DNA from: Diphasiastrum complanatum
Taxonomy: Eukaryota; Streptophyta; Lycopodiopsida; Lycopodiales; Lycopodiaceae
Direction: 5' to 3'
DNA: 64,000 nt
NCBI GenBank assembly: GCA_029204225.1
Contig: CM055101.1
Coordinates: forward strand, 60,023,521 to 60,087,520
This document shows, piece by piece, positions 38,151 to 51,369 of the stretch (its first letter is position 1; each line of letters begins with the position of its first letter). The notes beneath the pieces were generated by a model. It was not told the origin of the DNA, made no database searches, and worked only from the letters and a program-made list of their open reading frames with translations. Both the position numbers and the translations under genes were made by a program.

Positions 38151-38544
38151 TCTTTTCTTTTTCTTGTTATGAAGCTTTCAATAGTTGATTGATTATTTCA
38201 TAATTCTTTGACTTCTTTGTATAAGGCTTTTAATTTTGGTTCCTTCAGAGGGTCTACAATCTACTTGACGACTATGTTATGATGTTCATACAATGATCTT
38301 AGTTTGCATATTGCTATATGATCATTCCATTTGTTGTCTATTATTGTTATATGTGAATCTCATGGGATGTCGAGTATACAACTTTGACCATATAGCATCC
38401 TTAAGCAAATCATTAAGTACCCAAAGTGTAACATGCAACACAATTGCCAATCACATGGCAATCTAGTCTTCTTGTCTTCTATGCATCTCTTTCTTCTCTT
38501 TTCTCTTGTGCTTTAGAGAGCCTTCGGAACTATTTGATGAATAA

Positions 38545-38567
38545 ATCATGTGTGTGTGTGTGTGTGT
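38545..38567. repeat. Short (GT)n
   Basis: About ten GT units. Confidence 0.9.
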
Positions 38568-38828
38568 TGCTTTGCCATTTGAACGTTTATTTCCAAGCTT
38601 GTCTTTTTTGTTCTACACCTAGATCTTGGATACTACATGGTTGAAAGCAAAAGGAAGCATCAGTAAATTGGATCCAATCATGCATGTGTATCTCTACATC
38701 GTCATGTGCTAAAGAGCAAAAGTAAAGTTTGACTATGGGTGAGTGAAAAGCTATCATAATTAGGCTTGTTCATTCAAAAAAACTCAACGTACGATTTGCT
38801 TCTAATTCACGTATTGGGTTGTCATGCA

Positions 38829-38849
38829 CATGCACACACGCACGCGCGT

Positions 38850-38893
<44 letters not shown>
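38829..38893. repeat. (CA)n/(CG)n microsatellite in intron
   Basis: Mixed CA/CG start followed by an uninterrupted CA run, 35 bases from the donor splice site of the CCR4-like exon at 38928. Confidence 0.95.
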
Positions 38894-38894
<1 letters not shown>

Positions 38895-38927
38895 CAAAGA
38901 CACATTGAACAAAAATTATGTTAGTAC

Positions 38928-39075
38928 CTGATCTCCCGGTGTAGAATTGAAGTCACCAACAAGAAAAACAATGGGTACTTTTTGGTATCTATCAATAAGT
39001 TCTCTTTGGAAGCCAACAAGCCTGGATACCAAATATTTAGCTTGTGCTAGCTTAACATCAGCCCAATTAGGGTCC
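38928..39075 (-). CDS. CCR4-like gene, exon e
   Basis: Acceptor CTTCAG at 39076, donor GTACTA at 38927. The exon is 148 nt: one base that completes the Trp codon of the previous exon, then 49 codons. It reads DPNWADVKLAQAKYLVSRL, then QKVPIVFLVGDFNSTPGDQ, both hallmarks of plant CCR4-like nucleases. GDFN contributes Asp and Asn to the metal/phosphate site. Nothing in it is broken. Confidence 0.95.
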
Positions 39076-39546
39076 CTGAAGACACAATAATTCCAATGAT
39101 TGTCAAAGCATGAGCATGGCACTTTGATTTGACAATAAAGTACGTAGTATCAATTTATGAGGAGAATGCACCCATGCATCTCAACTTTATAAATCTATTA
39201 CCAACTACTGTGTACTTTTTGTTATCAATTATATGAGCTTATTAAACCATGCCCATGACATCATCTACATTTAGAACCTTGAGAGACACAAAGATGAAAT
39301 TGAAAAAGGACATCAACTAATCATGAAATTTACTACAAATCTAGAAGGTCGACATATTTCACGTCTAAAAAGATCTTTTGATCAATGTGGCAACCCTAGT
39401 TACTATGGTAGTGCATCATGAAAAAAGCAAAGCACCATAACAAGTACGTGTAAAATATACTTTAAAATTTTGAAATTTTCAATAAGTTCATTTCCTTTTT
39501 CTAAAACTTCAACATGTGCTAGGTATCTTGTTAACTATTTACTTAT

Positions 39547-39668
<122 letters not shown>

Positions 39669-40019
39669 CATAATTGCAATTAGCGTTACGGAATGTGATA
39701 AAGCATTCTCGATTTTAGGGTTAAAATTGTCTAAAATGCAAATCCCTTTTTTTTGGAGGGGAGATTTGTAATTTTTCCTTAAACAAAAATTTGTTTCTCA
39801 AAATTTTTTTAGTGGAACTATCAACAATCATACCATATTCACACTATACGACTGGCAATCGATTGGAGTTCAGCTTAAAGCCTGGCAAATTCACTAACAA
39901 AAAAACTTTGGAACATACTAATAAAAATAGCTAAATATTGTTTTTTCCTATAAATAAATAAATGAAAAAAAAATTGCGTTCTAGATTCATTTTGGATACA
40001 TTTTTGCAATAAATTAGCT

Positions 40020-40870
40020 AAACTTGATATTTCATCGCATGCGTGTAAGTTCATACATGAGGATATGTCTCATGTCTTGAAGGGGGAGAGATTGTTGCCC
40101 ATAAAGAATGTAAAGAATCGTATTGAACTCATCCCATGGGCAAGTTTGGTATGTAGGCCTCCCTATAGGATGACCCTAAAAGAGGAAGATGAAGACAGAA
40201 AAATGTTGGAAGAATATCTCAAGCTGGGGTATGCTCGTCCTAGTTATTCACCCTTTGTCTCTCTTACTCGTTAAGAAAAAGGATGGTAGTTTCTAGATGT
40301 GCAATGATTATAAGGGATTGAATAAAATCACTATAGTGTACAAATATCCAATGCCCAAGGTTGATAATCTATTGGGTGTGTTGCAAGGTGCAACCATTTT
40401 CAATAAGGTAGATCTCAAAAGTGGGTACCATTAGATACAGATGAAGACGGCCTCCTGAACCCATTTAGGGCATTATGAATTTTTGGTGATGTTGTTTGGG
40501 CCCTAACCAATGCACCATCCATATTCATGATGCTCATGAACAATGTCTTGCATGAGTATATGGGCAAGTTTGTCGTCAATTTTATTGATGATATACTTTT
40601 CTATAATAAAGTGGTAGCAAAGCATGAGATTCATCTCTAGATCATAACTGGCAAGTTACAAGCTTTTGCCTTGTATCCCAATGCTCAAAAGACTAAGTTG
40701 TAAAAGACTCGTGTCGAGTATTTGGTTCACATAGTGAAGGTTGAGGGTATTTCAATTGACCTAGCCAAGGTGGCTGTGGTTAAAAGAAGCCAAGGCTTGC
40801 CAACATACACCAGTTACGACCTTTTCTGGGCTTTTGTAAGTTAAACTGGCAATTTGTTAAGAACAATTCC
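40020..40870 (+). pseudogene. Gypsy reverse transcriptase fragment in intron
   Basis: Plus-strand frames give RPPYRMTLKEEDE...YLKLGYARPSYSPF (40140-40260), the usual Gypsy region before the polymerase. CNDYKGLNKITIVYKYPMP (about 40300-40360), KVDLKSGYH (about 40410) and HYEFLVMLFG (about 40470) follow. The catalytic box region is SSILLMIYF-like around 40570, where the DD pair is disrupted by frameshift. PNAQKTKL...TRVEYLVHIVKVEGI (about 40680-40760) follows. Multiple stops. Opposite strand to the host gene. Confidence 0.85.
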
Positions 40871-43800
40871 TTCCTTCATTAGAAGTAATAAGTGGGACTT
40901 TCCTTGTTGCAGAATATAGCTACAATAACTTTCTCAATACTAGTACCAAGTTTACTCCTATTCAATTATCAAAAGGTCATCAATCATCCTATCATGGTTT
41001 GCATGTTATCAATAATGATACACTCCACATTGCCATATTTATGTATGATTTTCATGAGACAATCACAATAGCCTCTAACCCTCTAGTATGCAGTATGCTC
41101 AAGTATCACCAACAATGTGACCAACATCACTGCTATGTTAGTGTTATTGAGGGGTCAACAAGTAGGTTTCTACTTTGCACAAGAAGGCTTAATCCATAAT
41201 GCTAAAGCTTGTGGCTCATAAATTGTAATTATGAACTTTTTAAGATTGCCAAAAGTCCGTACCATTATCACTTATAAGCTCAAGCTACCATTGTTGCAAA
41301 AGTTATATGTATCTTCCATGTTAGCCTTCTTCTACTACTATCCACAGGTTTGATGTCGTTGGTCCTTCATACCTATTGATGATGATCTTTATCGTTCTAT
41401 ACTACTGGCTATTCCATAGGCACAAGTTCGACAATATTGCCGCACATCAATTCTTAGTATTTAGCAACTAATTGACAAATAGGTTTTATGATTCACGCCC
41501 TAATTGACCTTATGACTTAAGCCCCTGGCAAATCAACATCTAGTATTTTCATATATAATGATTTTTTACAAAATGATTGGGCATCTAGACCTACCTTGTA
41601 GAACCAAAGGCCTCTTGAAATATAAATAAGTCCAATGGACCTCAATTCGCTTGGTGGATTGCTAAGAGCCTTAGGTTACTTAGCATAGAGCAATGTAAAT
41701 TTGCTTCTTAGCTAGCACATATAAGTTTTTGATGAGTCTTGGCTTATTTCTAGCAATGTTCTTTTTTGGACCTTAATCTAATATCGTTCTTTTGATTGGA
41801 CCATCATAGTTTTAATGTTCAGCTATACGATTGTTATGTTAATTATTTGCTACAAGAAGCAATTACTTTATAGCATACATCATCTTCCTTCTAATGTTGC
41901 TACATTCCATTAATATTATAGTAGTCACTAGTAGCAATCTCCACTTTCTTTGTTATGTTACCAAAAGTAAGCACATTGTCTTATTGAAAAGAAAGAGTTG
42001 CACACATATTCAAGATAGTTCTTGGGCCCCAACTATGATCTCCATCATAGACATAGAATCACATAAGAACAATAGACCATAAAAGATGAAACAAATAGCA
42101 TCTTTTAAATAAGAACAAGAAGCCTCCTCCAAAAGACGAGTAATCCTACACATAAGCTATGGAATGGATAAAATCATGCCTATTTACACTAACTAGCATT
42201 GGCTTGCACAACAAGTTAGGTCACATTTGATTTGTACCCCTTCTAGCCTAAAACCCTCAACATAAGTAGCCCTACCAAAAGTAATGTGCCCCTCCAACAG
42301 ATGCCCAATACTAACTTGTGAATAGAATTCCAAGAATTTGAGTGGAGCATTAACATAGGTGGCCCTACACAATTACAATGGAGTATCAATGGACTAGGCC
42401 CTAGGGAACCTAGAATGGCTTAAGGATGATATTGATAGGTTCTCTATTAATAAAGCTAAACAACTGGAGGTGTCTTTGCCACTAAATAAGTTGATAATCG
42501 ATTAATCAGGTATACCATCCTTTTAGTACATTTGTTCAAGAGTATTGTATGTTGTTGGTAGCACAATTGAAACAACCCCAAGGGCTAGTGATGCTAGAGT
42601 CAGCCCTAGTAGTGGATCTTGTTGAGCAAGAAAAATGAAGAAAGAATTCTAATTTTTAAGCTAATTAGAAGCTTGATTTGCTAGATCCACTAGTAACTAA
42701 TCTAGCCAAATAAAATGAGTCTTAGGCCCACAATGTCAAGTAAACCCTAAATGTATTGTGTGAGTACATGTCTCTCCCCTACTAACAAAAACATCGCCCT
42801 CAATATGTGCATGCAAAAAATCATAATAACCAGTCCAAATATATGGGACCTCCATGTAGGCTATAAATGTAACTATTGTAAATGTTGCAAACTAAAAAAC
42901 CACAAAAATGCATATACAAAAGACAGTCCCACATTATGTTGATGCCATAGCACTGATCAAAAATTGCATATGCTCAGTGTATTGCTTCCGCAAGCTATCC
43001 AAACTTAACTACGAATTGCGACATGGACTAGAAGTCAAAGAAGCCATCATAGGGATCGTCGCCAACAATAAGCCAAACACAAATGATACCACAAATGCAT
43101 ACATATCAAACTAGTCATATGGACCAAGAATGGCAACATCAACAACCCTCCTTCCCCCAAAGCAATCCATATGGACCAAGATAAGTGAACTAGAACTACT
43201 CTTCTCCTCCGATACATCCAACTTTGTATGTTCAACAGACCAATAAACAACTGGTATCTCCTTTATCATCACAAAAGAATTCTGGAAAACTTGTGATAGG
43301 TTACAACAATTCCTTTTTTTTTTAGCAGATTTGTATAAAAAATAAATCAGGAAACCCTCGAAAGATGGAATTTAGAGCTCCTTCGAGATATCAAATTGAT
43401 AAGTGGTAAAGTGCCATACGAGTGATTCACACTAGAAAGATGAATGATCCAAAAAAGTTCCCAAAAATGACACAAAAAGTACAGAAAAAACGTAGTCCCA
43501 AAAACCAGTAAAAAGAAAACTTGAAAAGGTAGAAGTCTTACTAGGGGGACTTAGAGTGATCCAAATGATTCAAACTCTGTAAGGTGTAATAGAAGAGCCC
43601 TATTTTAGGAACACAATGATATAAAAATCTTCACAAAAAAGTGAACAAACAGCGTGACAATGACTTTATCAGGTTAAGCTATAACATCTTGACCGCTACA
43701 AATCAGATTCGTAAAACGTGAAGTTCATTAGAAGCCTCTTATTGTAGTAAAAGCGATCATCCAAAAAACTTCACAGGATAAAAGAAAAATGTCACAAAAT

Positions 43801-44299
43801 TCTTAAAAGTTAAATTATGTACAAAACACATACAAAACAATCTTCCATATGTACATATTCTATACGCCACAAATATGTGACTTAAAGAAGCCTAAGCACC
43901 TCAATATCAATATGTGATTGATTGGAGACTATGATTTTAGGTTTAGATAAGTCCCAACTTTAATGCTAGGAGATACTGAACTAACTCAAAAATCTATTGT
44001 TCATTTGATCAATATAGTTACATTTCCTTTCAATACATTTTGCATGTAATCCAATCCCTTTAGGAGCAATATATTTTCTTTCATATATTGTCTTTTTTAT
44101 CATAACGACAACTTACTAAGTGGTATTATTTAATCCATTATAAAAACCAGCTCATTTCTTGAAGAAAACTCATGGCATTATAAATAATAAAAGTTTCCAT
44201 ATGTTTTTTACAATCCTACTAGCAGTATACTTTGACACCTGCTCTCCCACTTATTGTTACAGAACAATCATAAGAACAGTAGATTGAAGAGCATCTTAC
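40871..44299. other. Intron sequence, no supported gene
   Basis: Inside the CCR4-like intron. Several 60-70 codon ORFs on both strands have no recognisable domain. Probably decayed repeats, but no LTR pair or protein fragment could be supported. Confidence 0.45.
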
Positions 44300-44444
44300 C
44301 AGTAAAGATGTGTATTGGCTACAATGATGATAAAACCAGGAGCTTTAAAACATTTGAAAGCGGCCATTATCGCGACACAATCACGCTTCAATCTTACATT
44401 AGGATCATTTATGTCGACCTTAGAACATTCTACAGCTGCATCAT
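44300..44444 (-). CDS. CCR4-like gene, exon d
   Basis: Acceptor TAAAAG at 44445 (preceded by TCTCTTTGTTTATC), donor GTAAGA at 44299. The 145 nt comprise two bases, 47 codons and two bases. It reads DAAVECSKVDINDP, then RLKRDCVAIMAAF and IIIVANTHLY, ending in TG of a Trp codon that the next exon completes. RLKRDC..IMAAF and VANTHLYW are diagnostic for the family; the His lies in the active-site cleft. The TAAAAG acceptor is weak, but it is the choice I checked that keeps the frame with the preceding exon. Confidence 0.93.
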
Positions 44445-46639
44445 CTTTTAGATAAACAAAGAGACTACATTTAGGCAAGTAATCAAAGTTGAGTAGAAAA
44501 GATTTAGTCTCCATTAGAATGAATTCAGGGTAAAAATACCACAAAACGATATCTGTAATTAAGAAATTATGAGTAGAATTTTGAAAATATGTCACAACAA
44601 GATCGATACATATGCACATGCAGGCTTCTACAAGAGGAAGAAAGGTGATTGCAACCAGATTCATAACAGTCAAAGAAACCAATCGCAATTATTTCTCATT
44701 TACATTAGAACCTCCATTTCCTAATCAAACAAATTGCTTGGAGAATTTAGGAAGGGCACGCGTTAGTAAAGTTAATACTGTTCGCTTGGAGTAGATAAGG
44801 AAAGGTAGATGTTAGTAAATTTAAAATTTGAGCATCGTCCTCAGATTTGAGAGATAGTAGTCTGACAGATAGGCCATCCAACAAAGATGCCTTTCAAATT
44901 GATTCCATTGGTCAATTGTACTCACCTTCACTAATGAGATATACCAATATGCTCTTTCAATAGCTAGAAGCTTAGTTGTACAAGCTACATTCTTTGTACA
45001 GGTTATGGACTATTGGGGCCATAGAGGGCTTGTACTGCGGGGCCTATATTCATATACAATCATATGCTCACCACGAGCCTTTTCTAAAATGCAATCTCTC
45101 TCATTTTGGTTAATATAGTGTGTGAAGCTATTGTGGCATTCTCCTTTCCTCCTTTTGTGCATGGATCTGCGTGATGTGATTATGCAAGTTGCTTGAGTGA
45201 CATTGTGAATCGTTGTATTGGGAGCTGTATTTAGTTACAGAACTTGTCAAGAGCTTCAATTCAAGTGAGAAAGTCCCTCAAAAGTTTTTAGTGGAAAAAG
45301 GAATAAAAAGAGATGAGAAATTCTCTGTTCAACTGAAAAGTGACAAAAAATCATTGTTTAGAGCATGGAAAGTCTCTATAGAGAGCTTAGAGGCCATACT
45401 AGACATTATGAAAGATCAAGTACATTCAGATTTAGCCAAAATTTGAGAAAGTTATATACTTTTCAGTTTATGTGAAGTTTGTCAACTTTTTATTGTAAAA
45501 CTGAGATAAAATCCTCATTTCTCAGCCAAAGTAGTCACAACAAAGCCTGTAGAGGCAGGCTAGAGATAGTCGTAGCTTCTAACAAGATCAAGTTTGGTGA
45601 AAAATGAAAAAAAAAAAAATTGCCATTTTCTCTAGTTTCCAACTTTCCGAAGTAATTTCAAAAAAGTATTTCTCCATGAAAATGACTAGTTAAAAGTTGA
45701 ATCTAATCATGGAAGATAGGTGACCTTAGAGAGATTCAAAACGGTAGAGTAGGGAGGCGCACAAAATCTTAGAAAAGCAAGTTCTTCATAGCGAAGTCCT
45801 TGTTGGATCACAAGCCCACGAGGGTTTAACCTCCGTGAAATCTGTTTCCTTGACCACGCAGAGAAGCCTCATCTGCTAGACTATAGCCCTAAATGTGTTG
45901 ATGGCTCAAATCACAAGATCAAGTGCTAAGATCATTGCATTTTGTGGGTCCTCAAATTTCAATTTTGAAGATTGAAAGGCATTTTGACATTCAACTTCAT
46001 TGAAAATTTTCAACTTGAAATGCACTGAAGGGACTCGAAGGTCAACATCCTGGTTTCTTCACTATGTAAAAACTGTTCAAAAATTTCCAAGGGGGTAACT
46101 AACACTAGAATTGGCCTATTTAAACAGTCCTTGGGCCATTTGATTCCAAATTTGGAGGTGGTGTTGTATGACTATACCACCACACTAGCAAATAGAGAGT
46201 TCATCCTAGAGTGCAAAATTATCAAATTTCGCATCCAATGCAACCACTACAAAGCCAGCATCAGATGTGACAAGTTTGAGGTTTAAAAATCATACTATTT
46301 GGCAAAAAATGGCCGCTTTAAGAGCCATAATGGCTTGAGCAAGAGGAAGTAGAACTCCAATTTCTCTTCTAGTGATCATAAAAGTCATTACCGAGTGCAT
46401 TTTGAGCGATATATTACAATTTTAATCGGTCAAAGGTGCTAGATTACAAGGAATGAGCATGAAAATGGATGGCTCCATGCTTTCAGAGGGGAGTAAATTG
46501 GATGAAAAGAGAGCTCCAATGTAAAAATTTAATTTCAAAAACTTGCTTGTTACGAGTGAATTGTGAGACATCACAATCAGTCTCAAAATGAAGCCCATTT
46601 CTAATGAAGATGGAATGCTCAATGAGAAGCAAGTTCAAT
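44445..46639. other. Intron sequence, no supported gene
   Basis: Part of the largest intron (52891-44445). ORF 45213-45446 plus has no recognised domain. Nothing else is seen. Confidence 0.4.
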
Positions 46640-46944
46640 TTGATTGAAAAGCTTGGAAAGCCTTGTGGACTATGCCAGTGCACAATACTTTGATATTCCA
46701 CAAAGTGCCACAACGTCATCGATGAAAGCATGGAATATGCTTCAAAGAATGTTTGAAATGACGTCACCAACTAGACTACTTTTGAAGCAAAAATTTCACA
46801 CAATGAAGATGATTGATTGGGAATCAATGACAAGATACTTGACAAGATCAAAGAGATTCATGATCAACTTTTTGATGCACATACAAGTCTATCTAGGAAG
46901 TATCTTAACCTCAATAACAGACACACCATATGAAAGCTTGAAGG
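46640..46944 (+). pseudogene. Copia gag fragment
   Basis: Reads LVDYASAQYF, then KAWNMLQRMFEMTSPTRLLLKQKFHTMKM and a STMTRYL-like block. This is the UBN2-type gag of Copia elements (usual AWEALEK..E..S..R...L...F...KM). A frameshift near 46850 and stops follow. It ends where the neighbouring LTR begins. No zinc knuckle remains. Confidence 0.7.
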
Positions 46945-48362
46945 AAACTAGCTATGGAAGCATCAACAATACAAGGAAAGCTTAAGCACCAAAGGCAACC
47001 AAAGTTAGAACTCCAAATGCTTGAACGGTGAGAGAGAGGAGGGCGTGAACCTCCTTGAGGATGAGTCCTTCCTTACATACTTAGAAACTATTAAGGTGTC
47101 ATCACCAACTTGAGTCTTCTGCCACATGGCATGCACACTTGGCCACTTTGACCCAACTTGCACTTACTTATTTGACTACAAAGAGGAGTACATTGTATCT
47201 TACAATTAAATTGCCCCCATGACAAATGTATAACACAGAACCATGTAAGTGCCTAGCCGCTAGGGCTAAGATAGGCAATATATTTCAAACCCGCCCCCCT
47301 TAATGGCTATTTATTTAATGTAACACCTAAAGACTAACTAAACTTTTCAAGTTTCTCTTACAAAGCGCTTAGTGAAGATGTTTGCAATCTAATCTTCGAC
47401 GCCATAGAACTCAAGTTGAATTTCCCCACCATGCACTTTCTCTTGTATGAAGTGCTAGACAACCTCAATGTGTTTTGTCTTGGCATGGTATGAACTATGA
47501 CCATCCTTGTCTCCTTCCCAACATCCAACTAAGGGTTTCCACCATCCATGTAACCATTGCCCTATGTAGGCGTTTCTTCTACAATGGCTATAGGCTTGCA
47601 ATCCTACATATTGAATACTATGCCTAGAATATAAAAAGAATATAATGTTTCCTTCAAATTTCTAATCCTAGATAACCACGTATCAAGCCCAAATCTTTCA
47701 TGTCAAATTCACATGAAAGATCAACTTCACCCTTAGCAATAAGCAACTCATTGCTACCTATGATGATTAGATCATCAACATAGAGAACAATAATTACTAT
47801 ATCCTCTTTGTCCCTCAAAACATACAAGCTATAGTTAGATCTACTTCTCTCAAACTTATGCTTTGTGAAGTGATTAAATACTTCTTTTGAAGATTGAGCT
47901 TCGCCAATCTGGGTATCTAAAATATTGAGAATGATTAGCGCGAAGCTTTACCATCCTTCGATTTCCATTTTGAGTCGGCTATGTCGTCTTCAAGCTTCAA
48001 TTCAATAACTGTGACAATATTCCACAACTCGTTGGCAATAAGCAAGGCCTTCATCTTAAATTTCCACAAATAGTAATTGGATCTATTCAGCTTGTCTGCT
48101 ACGTTGCCAGCTTTGCTTTGTGAATCCATCCAAAAGTTAGTCTGTCGATAATTCGACGACTTAAGAATGAACTGACAACGCTATAATTGGAAATCAATAA
48201 AAATGATTTGATACCAAAAATTATTGCTCTGATACCATGTTGGAAGAAGGAAAGAAGACTCAATAGAGAAGTGGTTGCATTCGATAGAGAAGCACCAACA
48301 TTACAAGGAAAGCTTAAGCACCACAAGAAACCAAAATTAGGAACTACAAATGCTTGATTAGT
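46945..48362 (-). pseudogene. Copia element E, LTR-bounded deletion derivative
   Basis: The 3' LTR lies at about 46945-47290 and a partial 5' LTR at 48240-48362. They share a run of about 80 bases with a few mismatches (ACAAGGAAAGCTTAAGCACC in both). The primer-binding site TGGTATCAGAGC lies at about 48239-48228, then gag starts MDSQSKAGNVADKL (48129). Gag is joined by deletion near 47890-47935 to the RT just before LYVDDLIIIGSNELL (about 47750-47790). The RNase H end (KHIEVV...EKVHGG) lies near 47410-47500, followed by a purine tract GGGGGGCGGG near 47290. Protease, integrase and most of RT are gone. Confidence 0.75.
48225..48239 (-). promoter_or_regulatory. Copia primer-binding site of element E
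   Basis: The minus strand reads TGGTATCAGAGCAAT directly after LTR terminus CTTCCAACA. It is complementary to the 3' end of initiator Met tRNA, as usual for plant Copia. Confidence 0.8.
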
Positions 48363-48364
48363 GA

Positions 48365-48625
48365 GAGTGAGCTGATGGGAAACTTTACAAGTTGCAATCC
48401 ATCACATAAATTACTCCATCCTCAAACTCTTGTATAATAAGGAGATGGTGAAAGGATTGCTGAAAATTGTAAATGAGTCAAAAGTCTATGAAACTTGCAT
48501 GATGGGAAAATATCAAAGGACACCACTCGTTCCTAATTACACCTCTAACCTCTCAAATACTAGAATCCAAAAACTATTCGTAAAACAAGGGTCTTTGTCG
48601 AACACAATAAATCTAGGTAATCGAT
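48365..48625 (+). pseudogene. Copia GAG-pre-integrase fragment
   Basis: Plus-strand reading NKEMVKGLLKIVNESKVYET, then CMMGKYQRTP. This is the block before the Copia integrase core, where G-L-P-x-I and C-x-x-C-x-x-G-K are typical. It begins exactly where the 5' LTR of element E breaks off, so the junction is a deletion or insertion point. No integrase core follows. Confidence 0.6.
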
Positions 48626-48777
48626 GAAGTCTGAATACATGCTACATGAACAAGTCAGCTCAATAAATTATTGTTTTAATCTTGCATTGCATTGCTCTTG
48701 ATGGGAATGTTTAGTGTTATAGTTATAAAACACATTCACATCAAACTCACTAGTAATATCACAATGTGATTGAGATT

Positions 48778-49005
48778 TCAAATAAGATGAAACAATTCAT
48801 AGTATGAATTGTTAACTTTTTCCAATAGCTCTATCGAGGAAATCATCGACAATGGGAGTACATCAGTCTCTCCAGAAGTAGAGACAATCTTTCCATCTAC
48901 ATCTTTGAATACCAAAGAGCGATGTTTGAAATCTATATTTAAAGTATTGGATTGATTCAAAAGCAACTCGTATCCTAAAATGATATCCATGCTATCAATG
49001 TGCAT
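48778..49005 (-). pseudogene. Gypsy-like aspartic protease remnant
   Basis: The minus frame reads MDIILGYELLLNQSNTLNID, then HRSLVFKD. In Gypsy elements the protease ends with (M/Y)D-(V/I)-I-L-G-M-D-W-L followed by I-D-(C/W)-x-x-x-x-(L/V)-x-F. The match is to this end only; no DTGAS motif was found upstream, where the reading frame is broken. Confidence 0.55.
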
Positions 49006-49229
49006 GACGTGGAATGTGAGCCACTCAACAGATCCTGTGTTTCAAACCTGTCTCTCCAAGCTCGTGAAACTAAGAAGGCCGATGTGTCGAATGAACCTCC
49101 CAACCATAGGCACCCTCTCTATGAGTCTTGCTACCTACTATTCTTGTCACCTCACACATTGCTTCTGCCCAAAGATAATTGGGTAATCCCTTTGGTTCAT
49201 CATGCTTCTGGCACTTTCGACTGATGTCC

Positions 49230-49720
49230 TATCTGTTGTCTCTCATTGTAAATGGCTATGTCACCAGCCTGTGGAGACACTTGTAAATTGCAATGTAAAT
49301 ATCGGTGTAAGCGGCTAATTTTCAGATGGCTAAGGGATATTGGGTCTCAAATAGAGTCTGTTGGAGTGACCTGCTAAAAAGTATGAGTGACCGGTCAACA
49401 ACACAACTGTCATATGCTCACGGGGACACTTTGTCCAATATATGAGTGACACATGTCAGATCCTATGTGTTAGGGTACTGCCAAGTGGCAAGTATCGGCT
49501 ATGCATGGAGCTTGCCAGGTGTCAATGTCAAGATGTGTCGGGGTTAAGGGGTGCTTGAGGGGATATAGTGTGAGCCTTGCTAGGCATTTCCTATGTAGCT
49601 ATGGTGGGAGGAGACTTGCAGTAGAGCTCTTATGTTTGCTTGTTGATCTCTGCACTTTACCCTGAGATTAATAAAGAGACAAACTTGTTAAGTAATTTTG
49701 GTGCATTTACTTGAGCTCAT
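49230..49720 (+). mobile_element. Possible 5' LTR of Gypsy element
   Basis: Lies upstream of a plus-strand Gypsy gag. Contains GAGATTAATAAAGAGACAAA (polyadenylation-like AATAAA) near 49665. The edges and a second LTR copy are not visible, so this is tentative. Confidence 0.35.
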
Positions 49721-50291
49721 GTGCAACATTTTGCTTTCCAGACTTGTGTGGGGTTTGGCATCTTCAGTTAGAGTTCAGCCAAAGCTTGGAGAGCCAGTGC
49801 CCTATTTTAGGTGTTTTGTTGAGTGATTTGGGAGCCTATAAGGTTGAAGATTGGATTGCTAGTCTACTGGCAACTTTTGAGCATTTTCTGCTACTTTGCC
49901 TGCTTATTCTCTTTGCTTTCATGAAAATTTCAATCTACATAGGATTTTGTGAAGCTGTTTGTAACTTCTCAATACGCAATATCTTTGAGATCTAGTCAGT
50001 TGCAATAGCTTGTAGTGGAAGGTCGTTGGTCGGGTAGGGCTTTTTGCCTTTATGTTTACTCTTGCTTTTTGCTGATTGTCAATTTGAAACCCTAGTTTGC
50101 TGATTTTTAGGAAAGAGTTGGTGAGCAGTTAGAACTTGGTTGTAAAAAGTTTGTTCTATCCAATTCTCTTAGGAATTCAGGGTAACCTATTTGTATACTG
50201 GTTTATGGTGCTGAGAGATGTTCTTACTATATTTTACTTGATTTTGCTTAGTTTTTGTACACTACTTTGCTTTTCCTAACTATTCTTCAGC

Positions 50292-51110
50292 TATGACATC
50301 CACAAGCAACACTAGTCAAGATTCTCAAAGAAATGATGCACTTTTTGCTAAAGTTCATGGCATGAAGCTCATGTTAAAGCAAATTTTGGAGTAATTGAAG
50401 CCTGGTTCGTGGTGAACCTAGTTCAGTTGAAACATAAGCAAAATTTCTCAAGAAGTGCAAATACCGTCTATCAAGGATTTGAAGCCCCCTAAGTTCATAG
50501 GAGCGATATCTATGAGGAATACAAATGTTGTGGAATATTGGTTACAAAAGTGGGAGAAAGCATTCCAGATGTGTGGCATTCATGATGAATCTGAGATGAT
50601 TGCTGAAGCCACATACCATTTTCAAGAGTCAGCACAAAGGTGGTGAAGGAGGTGGAGAAAGATGACCTAGTTTCAACCACATGGGAGGCATTTTGGCATA
50701 TGTTTACACAAAACTGGGTGCTTGTGGATGAAAAGAATAAAGCCATGTAGCAATGGATTTATTTTAAACAAGGTAGCTTGAGCCTGCAAGATTATGCAAA
50801 CAAGTACCGTGAGGCTTTATTATGCATTCCTCAAAAAGTTCCTATGTTTTTGCAAGTGTTTTATTTTGTGGAGGGACTTTGAGAGAGTATTCGTCCTTTG
50901 TGTGAAAGGAGCAATCTGATGATTTGTATACACATGCTTTGTATTATGAAGAGGGTAAAAGAGGCCCACATTCTATATGGCAAAAGCCTATGTTAGTACT
51001 ATGGTAGCCTCATGTAAAATGGCACATGGTCAAATTGCCCCGAAACCCAAAAATGAAAAGCCAAAACATAAGAGGAAAATTTTTTTTGATGAGTTTGATG
51101 CCGCTGCTCA
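50292..51110 (+). pseudogene. Gypsy gag fragment
   Basis: Starts MTSTSNTSQDSQRN. The retrotransposon gag block follows: IPSIKDLKPPKFIGA, NVVEYWLQKWEKAFQMCGI, AEATYHFQESAQRW and, after a stop, NWVLVDEKNKAMQQW-like sequence, SLQDYANKYREALL and GLRESIRPLCER-like sequence. This order (P-P-x-F, W-L-x-x-x-E, A-x-x-x-L-x-x-x-A-x-x-W-W) is that of plant Gypsy capsid proteins. At least three stops occur. No knuckle or polymerase follows. Confidence 0.78.
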
Positions 51111-51369
51111 CTAGAAGTCGTGTTCTTGCAATTTTAGCACGCTATCGTTCCACACAAAACAATAGTAAACCCGCTCTTTCCTATGCCTAGGTTCCTCGAT
51201 AAGAGCCCGAAGAGTGAAGATACGGTTAGTAGAGGGCTATGAATCCTACCTAGCCAAAAGCATGTAATCTCCTAGTCTTAGCCTCAAAACTCACCGCTAA
51301 CTAAAGGATAGTACCATATAGCTTTACAAGAACATGACCAATCATGATAGTGCAATAGTTACCAGGTAT
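51111..51369. other. Unassigned short spacer
   Basis: No recognisable coding or repeat. Confidence 0.3.
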
